Below, piece by piece: positions 56,245 through 64,000 of a DNA stretch of 64,000 nt (the first letter of the stretch is position 1; each line of letters starts with the position of its first letter). Below the pieces are notes generated by a model, which was given only the letters and a program-made list of their open reading frames with translations, was not told the origin of the DNA and ran no database searches. The DNA lies in contig CM059567.1 of NCBI GenBank assembly GCA_030386875.1, forward strand, positions 78,981,130 to 79,045,129, read 5' to 3'. The stretch comes from Morinoia aosen (Eukaryota > Arthropoda > Malacostraca > Amphipoda > Talitridae). Made by a program: the position numbers and the translations under genes.

Positions 56245-57090
56245 GGCAAAATGAGATTACAATCATCAGCGTAGAGTGAGTACTCAATGTTGTGTGGGAA
56301 AGCTTCAGAGATTTCGTTTATGAAAATATTGAAGAGGAGTGGACTCAGCAATTCTACTGTAAAGCAACCCATAGACGATCAGTATAATTGTCAATGATGA
56401 ATATTGACTGTTTAATTGATCGTCTGTGGGTTTGATTGATAACCGTCAATTAATTGACTCAATGTACTGCCACAATCAAATCAGTTTGATTTTTTATTGA
56501 TGGTTCGTCAGTACTTCATTCTTAGCTCTAAAAGTCGTAGTGTATAAACCTATGAATACTTGGAATTTCATTTTTGTGTACACACAGCTCTGGTACTTTT
56601 TGCATAATGGAGGACGCTGCTACAAATATTTGGTACTTTTGGTATCTTATTATCATATTATTTATCTTTAAGTTATTTGAATTATAATTGTTGACCTACT
56701 TATTAAGATTTGAAGATAGTTCTCACTGTAAAATATTTTGGCTAATTTGCACGTAATTCCTGGAGCAATGAGTCTGTTCCGAATATTCTGCCACGCTGTC
56801 TGAGCCAGTTTTTGGCCCATGTCTTGCGTTTACGCGGGAATTTTGTGAGAGATGAAAACGCCAATTGAAAGCGAGCGCTACAATGATATTTTTTTCGTCG
56901 ACCGTCACGTAAGGCGTCCGCAGTGCAAATAACCGGTTTTTACCAATTATATTGATGAAAAGATTGACGCCGTTTGTGAAGAACAAAAAATCTCATCAAT
57001 ATATCGAGTCAATGATATTGACCATTGAATTGATCATCTTTGGGCCGTTTAACGCCTCTTGAAATGTAGGGTGTCAGCAGTGCTCTGGGG
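56245..57090 (-). pseudogene. LINE relic C (RT palm), interrupted by a TA-flanked MITE
   Basis: The minus strand reads LLSPLLFNIFINEI then EYSLYADDCNLI at 56245-56359, the SPLLFNIFIN and YADD motifs of non-LTR reverse transcriptases. Removing 56362-57049 and one TA joins TPYISRGV in frame to VELLSPLL, restoring a GVPQGS-like region. Confidence 0.6.
56360..57051. mobile_element. Mariner-like MITE (688 bp) inserted in LINE C
   Basis: TA on both sides (56360-56361 and 57050-57051). Inverted ends AAGCAACCCATAGACGATCA and AACGGCCCAAAGATGATCA. The adjoining AATTGTCAATGAT is also inverted at the right. No ORF. TA targets fit the Tc1/mariner group. Confidence 0.55.
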
Positions 57091-57129
57091 GAGATATAAA
57101 GAGGAAAATATGGATTGGGCTTGATAATG

Positions 57130-57850
57130 ATTAACTTTTACTTTTATTGAATATGAGTCAGCCGAGTTTATGTAGGAGTGGAGTTACGTGATCATTTTGC
57201 TAGAAGTTACCTTTGCATGCCACCTTGGCTGCGAAATTCATACATTTTTGCAAGTCTTTTTGAAGATATTGGGGTATATTTTCCCATACTAGACTGCAAT
57301 AGTCAATACGTGAGAACACTAAATAATGACTGACCAATAATCTGGATTTTTCGTCGATTCATAGGATAAAAAACATTTAAGTTCCGTAAATTTTGCAGCA
57401 AGTTTTCTCAACGTGAGATTGCAGAACGTTTTGATCGCACCAAATGGCTAAATTTTTAACTTTTTCTGATGGCCTAATTTCATCATTCTCTTTCGAAAGA
57501 GTCATATTTGGAAATTTTTAATTGCAACTTTGGATTCAAAAATAATGCATTGTGTTTTGTTCGCATTTAGTTTACTATTTCGGTCACACCGTGATTTCAA
57601 GTTAATCAATAGGGTTTCAGCTTTGTTTTGCTTTCTACGGTATTTCCGATACAGAACTTGTCATTGCAATTTGAACATCATCTGCATACATAGATATTCG
57701 TATGTTAGAATGCATTAGAAGGAAATCGTTAATGAAAATAAAAAACCAAAGCGACTAAGAATAGATCCTTGAGGAACACCAAAATTGTTTTGAACGAATG
57801 GAGACAATTTGCTATCTAAGCCAAATGCATGATATCTGCGGTGTTCTCCC
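57130..57850 (-). pseudogene. LINE relic D (CR1/L2-like RT, palm to thumb)
   Basis: The minus strand reads FVQNNFGVPQGSILS, a degraded INDFLL, IYVCR/YMQMM around the YADDVQIA position, KLNANKTQCIIFES, then LVFSRIDYCSLVWENIP, LQKCMNFAAKVAC and HVTPLLHKLG. This is the motif series of CR1/L2-type reverse transcriptases. Frames shift several times. It is distinct from the RNase H-bearing LINEs beside it. Confidence 0.6.
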
Positions 57851-58019
57851 TCAGGCTACTTTACGCTCCGGGCAGACTATGAATACCTAAGGACTTCAAA
57901 TATAAATACCCTAAACGAGTGCCTGAGGTACTAATGATCCCGACAGGATAAGAAAACACAACTGGAATAAATACCGTTCTATTGGAAATATTGCCAACAG
58001 TAACGACACAAGAGGAAAA

Positions 58020-58400
58020 TATTGCTGTCAGGTAATAATGCACCAAGATACGTCTTGGAGGACCGTCAGGCGATGTGGAGTGGCAGCACGGAGGGCGGTA
58101 GAGTGACTATTGAGTGCGAAGCGGCGGTAGAGGCAGTTGAGGCTGTAGCTGGCGGAGCGTCTTCAGTGCGTGTTATGAAGATCGGAGCCGCGGTGAGAAG
58201 ACTGGCCGAGCTTCTACCGCACCCTGTTATATAGGGCTTAGTAAGTGCAGCAACACGCTGAGCACGCGTCCCTATTGGTTTGTAGTTAGGTGGTGTCTCG
58301 ACGCCCGCCGTTTTGTGGGGTGGCGCCTCGAAGCCTGCCGTTGCGTGAGGTGGCGGCTGGTCTCTCGAAGCTTGTGGGCTGGTGTACAAGCGAACGGCTT
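58020..58400. other. GC-rich segment with imperfect GGTGGCGCCTCGAAGC repeats
   Basis: About 58265-58380 holds three related units built on GGTGG(C/T)G(T/C)CTCGA. Open on both strands for 70-120 codons because of base composition; no domain was recognised. Confidence 0.3.
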
Positions 58401-58520
58401 GTAGAAGCCACCAAATATCGATTTGATATGAAACTTTCAAAGGATTGTGTGTCTACTCCTAAGTTCAATATTCTTCGTAACAGTCGCTCTTGTTCGACGC
58501 TATCGAACGCAGATCGATAA
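58400..58520 (-). pseudogene. Short LINE reverse transcriptase relic (fingers region)
   Basis: The minus strand reads RSAFDSVEQERLLRRILNLG, matching the kAFDsVdh..Ll.kL..lG motif. The fragment is about 40 codons and is isolated. Confidence 0.5.
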
Positions 58521-58649
58521 CAGTGTATATTTTTTGCTAAGATCATATGTATCAGGCTTGATTGGAAACACAGCATCCCAAAGATGCCGACGTTAACCGT
58601 TAACCTAACCTTTTCTGTGAAATTAAGCAGAGTATCTTGAGTGCAAAAA

Positions 58650-61199
58650 AGCTATCACGGTCAATGAGAGGTTTTATTTATTCTTCAAGGAAACGACTTC
58701 ACAATAATTTAGCGAGGTTTCGGAAGACTGGGTGTAGATCAACTTATACTTGTCGGCGAAGTACTTACTTTGTTACTTTGTTAGAGATGAGGCATGTCTC
58801 CTTCTTGGGAAATGGCGCCCCCAGTCTGCTCTTCAGTTATTTTTCAGATGAGGTGCAGGAATTTTGACTTTCTCATGAAATCCATTACAAGTTCGGTTGG
58901 GAAGTCAGCTGCAAGGATGGTGTTCATTGTCACAGGAGCCGATCTTGCATTGCACTCAGTAATCAGGGCCAGGCGATGATTTTGATGCAGAGGACAGTCT
59001 ATCAATAGGTGGCTCAAGGTGAGTTTGCATTTGCATCCCTGGCAGAAAAGAGGCGGAGAACCCGTTAAGTAGTGCCCATGTGTCAATTTACAGACACCGA
59101 GTCTCAGTCTTGAGATGATGACTTGTTGGCTGCGTGAAAGTGAAGATGGTAGAGGGATCAGTGCAGGATTTAATTCATTTATAATAATGAAGGCATCTAC
59201 GGATGCTTTATTTCCAATCAAACCTGGTACATTTATCACCTTTTGCATTGGATTTTCAAATGCCTTATAACTAACGCCAGGACGCCATAACGCTTTCCCC
59301 CGGTCGAGACCGGTACCCATTTCAGACACCTGGGTGGAGTGGGGTATTGTGCTTGGAATTTTCCTCCTATACCCAACAGAGATTGGTGATTGGTGGAAGC
59401 TGCTTCCATGCCCTCAGCCTCTCTTGTTGCATGGAGGTGGCAAATAGGGAGTTAAGTTCTGCTGTGGATTTAGGTATTTGAGTTGTCAGAGAGATGCTTA
59501 GAGCAGACTGTGCTAACTTATCTGCAGCCTCATTGCCAGGTATGCCCACATGGCTAGGCACCCACTCCAGGATGACTTTGTCTCTAGGAAGCTGATTGAT
59601 AGCCTTTGCTATTCAGTATAGTAGGTAGTGTTTAGGAGCTTTATTTGCTTTCAGAGCAGTCAAGGCACTCAGTGAATCTGAGAAGATTACAAAGGCTCCT
59701 GGTTTGTTAGTTATAAACTTAACTGCTATGTAAATAGCATACAGTTCAGCGGTAAATATGGAAGTCCTAGGAGGGAGGTGAGCCTTGAGTTGGAAATTTT
59801 CCCCATGCACTCCACATCCGGCCTTGTCGTTCTAGACCGATCCATCTGTGTAGATTATTTGGTGCATATTGTATGAGCAGTGAACAAGGTCATTAAACAT
59901 TTGTTGCCAATTGGTGGGATCTCTTGAATGTTTTTGTACATCTGCTAATGTCAGAAAGATTGGGCTTGGGACTGAATGATATCTCAAGTGCATGGGAATT
60001 GTGGGGATCTGAGAAAAATTAAGACCCAGCTTGTTGAACTCCATGTAGGCTCGGCCTGATACAGGGATTGGCCGTCTAAGGTGAGCATAAAGAGCATAAG
60101 GGTAGTAAGCCAGCAATAGTTTTCGGACCGGGTGCTCAGCGATGGTGAGGATTCGAGCACAGTAGGACAATAGCAATTGGCGCCGGCGATATGCAAGAGG
60201 CATAAGTTCAGCCTCAGCTTCCAGCTTAACTGTGGGTGTGCACCTCAGGGCACCACTGATAATACGTGATGCTGCATATTGGATGCGGTCCAACACTAGA
60301 AGATGAGTGGGAGCAGCAGTTGCATATAAAAAGCAGGCATAGTCAAGCTTGGAGCGAACCAGAGCTATATACAGTCTACGAAGGGCTGTGGCATCAGCAC
60401 CCCACCTCTTGGCTGAAATGACTGAGAGAAGTCTCAGATCTGACTGGCATGAAGAGTGCAATGAAGTTATGTGTGGCCTCCAAGTTAAATGCCTATCAAA
60501 GATAATGCCAAGAAATTTTATGTTATTTTTGGAGGTAAGAGAAACGTTTTCCATCTTCAGTTGGGGAGGTGAGTCGTGTCTGTGGGTGAACAAAACAGCT
60601 GAAGTTTTGGCTGCTGAGATTTGAAGACCCCACTTTTGGGACCACTTTTCAATAGTGTTCAGTGCAGTTTGCATTACTGTGGTTGCCTCAGTGAGAGTTG
60701 ATGTGCCAATCCACATGGCTCCATCATCCGCATACAGAGAGTGTTGTACTCGTGCAGGCACATCGGCAAAAAGGTCGTTTACAATGAGTGTAAAGAGTGT
60801 GGGGCTTATGACCGATCCCTGAGGCACTCCACACAAAAGGGGAAAGGAGTCTGACAGCTTATCAGCAACTCTTACCCGTATAGATCGTAGCTGTAGGAAA
60901 TTTTTGATATAAACAGCCATATTGCCCCTGAGACCCAGTTCATGCAGTTTGAGTGAGACACCATCATGCCAAACCGACTCAAATGCTCGCTCAATGTCAA
61001 GGAAAATGGCTAGGCAGTAATTTTGAGTCAGTAAGGCTTCCCTTACTGATGCTTTCAGACGAAACAGTGCGTCAAGTGTACTGTGCCCTGCTCTGAAACC
61101 ACTCTGAGTTGGATCGTAGTAGGAGTTTTCTTCTAAGTAGGACTGGAGGCGCCAGTTTACCATCTTTTCCATGATCTTGCCTAGACAGTTGGTGAGCGC
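58650..61199 (-). pseudogene. LINE A: I-group-like element with RT, RNase H and C-terminal zinc motif
   Basis: Read from the right end: ALTNCLGKIMEKMVNWRL, TQSGFRAGHSTLDALF, FLDIERAFESVWHDG, CGVPQGSVISPTLFTLIVND, SLYADDGAMW and the thumb. RNase H follows (IIYTDGS ... TAELYAIYIAVKF ... FSDSLSAL ... PSHVGIPGNEAADKLA), then SRLRLGVCKLTH and a CxxCx8Hx4C motif. The frame 59832-61172 is intact over 446 residues. In-frame stops follow at 59832, 59613 and 59367, and a frameshift precedes the final 161-codon block ending at 58844. AATAAATAAA near 58675 marks the probable 3' end. The 5' part (ORF1, endonuclease) is cut off where an LTR begins at 61200. Confidence 0.88.
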
Positions 61200-61530
61200 T
61201 GTTCCGGCCCTTTCAGTATACAGGTCGAAACTAACGCGAATGAGGTTCGGGAGTGACGATGCAGTAACGTGGTTATCCTTTATTGATACTTCAGAGTTGA
61301 CACAGGCTTAGTAATTGGCAAGGAATCTATTAGATCGGATGATAGGGGCTAATACAGGTGATGTTACTTCTATAGTGCATCTGTGATCTCTACAGATGCT
61401 TTCTCGACGGTCACGCTTCCTCGACTGAACAGCGACGCTTCTGTTTAGAAATGCGACCTCTACGGCAGACCACCGCTAATGAACCACGATGTCTCTTGCC
61501 GATTCTATTTATATGCCTGGCGGGCGCACA
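61200..61530 (-). repeat. LTR, minus-orientation copy (331 bp, complete)
   Basis: Exact inverted counterpart of the LTR at 62472-62802, from TGTGCGCCCGCC to GGCCGGAACA on the minus strand, with very few differences. It abuts LINE A at 61199, which shows insertion into the LINE. Read on minus it would be the 3' LTR of the element extending to 62453. Confidence 0.85.
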
Positions 61531-62166
61531 TCTAGGACCCCCCAAGCACAAAAATTTTTTATTACAATAAAAATATTTTTAAATCGTCAATCAATCAATC
61601 TAAAACAATGATTATCCTTGATTATCCTGATAAGAAAGATCGTACAAGACGATCAATAATTCTTACAACTCGTCAAGTGAATTACACAGATCAGAACGTA
61701 TGACAAAGTTGCCTCCGAATTATGAACGGAGGTAGGCAGGTATGGCCAATGCTGTCATCATAAACAAATTTCAACGGTAATCCTACATCTTGTTAAACAT
61801 TAATTTTACTGTCAATATCATTTTTTAGTGTCAATTCAATACTAGATTTATTACCCGAAATCACCCAAATAATCACTCTACGCACTTAGCTCAAACAATT
61901 TGTTCATTCATTATCAAGTTATTTATCAATTGATTCTAAGAATTCTTGGATACTCCAGATAATTCGGATACAAATGGATACACCACACAATTTTATTAAC
62001 ATATCAAAATATCAAAATCAAACATCAAAACGCGTACTTAATAAATCCTTTCCATAAGGTACACTTTCTTGAACAAACTGGACACCTACCGTCAGATCAA
62101 GAACAAAATTTTTATTTTGTTCATTATCTGTTGAAAAATCTTTTCCAAACATTTGTTTTGGATATA
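61531..62166 (-). other. Internal segment between minus-orientation LTRs, non-coding
   Basis: 636 bp without a useful ORF. On the minus strand it begins TATATCCAAAACAAATG after the upstream LTR and ends CTTGGGGGGTCCTAGA, a G-run resembling a polypurine tract. The size fits a TRIM-like or internally deleted LTR element. Confidence 0.5.
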
Positions 62167-62453
62167 TGTTCCGGCCCTTTCAGTATACAGGTCGAAACTA
62201 ACGCGAATGAGGTTCGGGAGTGACGATGCAGTAACGTGGTTATCCTTTATTGATACTTCAGAGTTGACACAGGCTTAGTAATTGGCAAGGAATCTATTAG
62301 ATCGGATGATAGGGGCTAATACAGGTGATGTTACTTCTATAGTGCATCTGTGATCTCTACAGATGCTTTCTCGACGGTCACGCTTCCTCGACTGAACAGC
62401 GACGCTTCTGTTTGGAAATGCGACCTCTACGGCAGACCACCGCTAATGAACCT
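62167..62453 (-). repeat. LTR, second minus-orientation copy, truncated
   Basis: Matches the 331-bp LTR from its GGCCGGAACA end but stops at CGCTAATGAACC, so the first 40-50 bp of the LTR, including the TATA box, are missing. It meets the plus-orientation LTR 18 bp away, forming a head-to-head pair of nearly 290 bp per arm. Confidence 0.8.
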
Positions 62454-62471
62454 ATGTTCATATGTTAATCC

Positions 62472-62802
62472 TGTGCGCCCGCCAGGCATATAAATAGAAT
62501 CGGCAAGAGACATCGTGGTTCATTAGCGGTGGTCTGCCGTAGAGGTCGCATTTCCAAACAGAAGCGTCGCTGTTCAGTCGAGGAAGCGTGACCGTCGAGA
62601 AAGCATCTGTAGAGATCACAGATGCACTATAGAAGTAACATCACCTGTATTAGCCCCTATCATCCGATCTAATAGATTCCTTGCCAATTACTAAGCCTGT
62701 GTCAACTCTGAAGTATCAATAAAGGATAACCACGTTACTGCATCGTCACTCCCGAACCTCATTCGCGTTAGTTTCGACCTGTATACTGAAAGGGCCGGAA
62801 CA
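62472..62802 (+). repeat. LTR, plus-orientation copy (331 bp), start of an LTR element
   Basis: TG...CA ends (TGTGCGCCCGCC ... GGCCGGAACA). TATAAATA at 62489-62496 and AATAAA at 62718-62723 fit a promoter and poly(A) signal. Followed by TATTTGGTGGCCCGTG, which contains a candidate primer-binding site, so this is a 5' LTR whose element continues to the right. Confidence 0.85.
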
Positions 62803-62806
62803 TATT

Positions 62807-62824
62807 TGGTGGCCCGTGTATGGG
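62807..62824 (+). promoter_or_regulatory. Candidate primer-binding site of the plus-strand LTR element
   Basis: TGGTGGCCCGTGTATGGG starts four bases after the LTR. The tRNA is not identified. Confidence 0.5.
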
Positions 62825-63798
62825 GAAGCCACATTAAAGATATCCACATTGCCACATTGCCCCATTGAAGAAGAAAGATATCAAGAATTGATCTTCAGTT
62901 CTGCTGATCCGTGATCTTAAGTGTGAGGAGTGTCACCCTGTTTGGAGTAACATCGCATAGTTCTCACATTACTTCAGAGCATCGAGAAAAGGAAGAAAGA
63001 CGTCAGCGCAGAAAATCGAAATTCTTGGAAGGAATTCGAGGGAGAAAAAATCGAAAATCTGCACGCTACTTAGTCTTCACCAATCTGGAGCGTCGCTACT
63101 CAAAGGAGAAGATGAAGTGAGGGGTCCAGACCAACAACCTGGTCTGTCGACGAGATCTACGCATTGACGCACCGTCATCTGCAACAAGAAGATCTACGAG
63201 ATCTACGCATCGCCAAATATTAAGTTAAGTGTACGCCAATAATCCGATAATGTTGCTTGCAAATTAAAAATAAGCATGCGCTCAAATTAATGATTATACA
63301 TCATCATTATAAAATTAATAAGTAGGAAGTTAAGCAGTAAGCATTGCAAGCGCAAGCTGATTCCTGGTAGCGGGAGAGCGCGCAGCGTAGGCATTGCAAA
63401 AGCGCAGTAAGCAAGCTGATTCCCGGAGGTGGGAGAGCGAGCGTGTACGCGGAAACGTTGTGTGGAGAGGTAGTCCATTGTTCTCTAGAACAATTGAAGG
63501 AAGTTGTTGCCATTGTTCTCGGGCACATTGTTCCATGGCACATAAGAGTAAGCTGGAGCGGCTTGCTCTGTTCAGTTGCTGCCGACCTTCACGAGCCTTG
63601 ACTTTTTGACTTTGTGTGCTGGATTAGCCTGGTTTAAGTCCACTGAAAGTGTGAGTTAAAATTTTATTGTATGTAGAATATTATCATTTGCATGTAGAAA
63701 ATTTTTTATCATTTGCATGTAGAAAATTTCATTGTGTGTAGAACATTTTTCTTTTAATGGAAATTGGAGGTTTATGAATATAGGATTATTTTGTGCTT
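62825..63798 (+). other. Leader of the plus-strand LTR element
   Basis: Nearly 1 kb before the first plausible gag ATG. A 69-codon frame at 62911-63120 is Lys/Arg-rich but starts at a non-standard codon and has no recognisable motif. At 63325-63435, AAGCTGATTCC(T/C)GG is repeated, each time followed by GGGAGAGCG. Confidence 0.45.
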
Positions 63799-64000
63799 AT
63801 GTCGGGCAGTGACTCTGACGAATACGAGTACATAAGAACCACCCCGTATGTGACACGAGTAGGAAGAGTTTCAGTTCCTATTTTTTCCGCAAAGTCGATT
63901 TCTATACCTATCCCGATGGCGACCACCACCATTGTTACCCCTGTTACCAGTGCAGCCATTACCACAGTTAGCCCTGTAACTAGTACCGTTACCACGGTGG
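63799..64000 (+). CDS. First ORF of the plus-strand LTR element, probably gag (runs off the window)
   Basis: ATG at 63799 opens a frame to the window end (67 codons seen): MSGSDSDEYEYIRTTPYVTR, then a Val/Ile/Ser part and a Thr/Pro/Val-rich stretch (TTTIVTPVTSAAITTV). Its position after the LTR, primer site and leader suggests gag, but no Gag motif is visible yet. Confidence 0.5.
   Translation, partial: MSGSDSDEYEYIRTTPYVTRVGRVSVPIFSAKSISIPIPMATTTIVTPVTSAAITTVSPVTSTVTTV

Noticed and set aside
58022-58440. Overlapping 70- and 124-codon ORFs on opposite strands
   Set aside because: Base composition and imperfect repeats explain the open frames; no domain or splice support.
1-64000. tRNA, rRNA or snRNA genes
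   Set aside because: No cloverleaf-compatible A and B box pair or conserved rRNA segment was noticed on either strand; a covariance-model scan would be decisive.

Overview
The window is nuclear DNA of an arthropod, probably an insect. It is AT-rich, has spliced genes with GT..AG introns, and is packed with transposable elements typical of arthropods: a Gypsy-type LTR retrotransposon, Penelope-like elements, RNase H-bearing LINEs, hAT, pogo-like, piggyBac-like and foldback DNA elements, and a SINE-like family. There is no bacterial-style gene array, CRISPR array, rRNA or recognisable tRNA. The species cannot be named from sequence alone.

The one host gene that can be assembled is a pancreatic-lipase-family gene (PF00151 type) on the minus strand. 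It runs from a start codon at 43453 to a stop at 6644. Ten coding exons join with matching phases into one frame of about 485 codons. They encode a signal peptide, the alpha/beta-hydrolase core with its Ser-Asp-His triad, and, unusually for the family, a C-terminal transmembrane segment with a Cys-rich tail instead of a PLAT domain. Its introns hold most of the mobile DNA between 7 and 43 kb. Intron 6 (about 17.7 kb) contains an 11.6-kb Gypsy-type element (12863-24444) in antisense orientation, with near-identical 1.97-kb LTRs, a CTCA target duplication, separate gag and pol frames and an exact A AAA AAC slippery site between them. Intron 2 holds two piggyBac-like MITEs, a hAT fossil and a Penelope fossil. 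Intron 1 holds a 3.4-kb giant palindrome and a pogo-like MITE that has grown an 11-copy minisatellite.

From 43.5 to 64 kb the window is almost entirely repeats. In order: a LINE relic, a Penelope-like GIY-YIG unit in head-to-head arrangement, a cluster of foldback transposons with 6-bp target duplications (one nested in another), a three-level nest (LINE, interrupted by a Harbinger-like MITE, interrupted by a hAT element), more LINE relics, a large I-group-like LINE with reverse transcriptase and RNase H broken by stops, and two head-to-head copies of a 331-bp LTR. The last of these begins a plus-strand LTR element whose first ORF runs off the window end.

The most unusual items are the foldback family with the shared NGGTCAAT terminus, 6-bp target duplications and a YY1-like ATGGCGGC core in its loop; the giant intronic palindrome; the poly(A)-like junction upstream of the Gypsy 3' LTR; and the membrane-anchored lipase. 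I found no clearly new defence or metabolic system.
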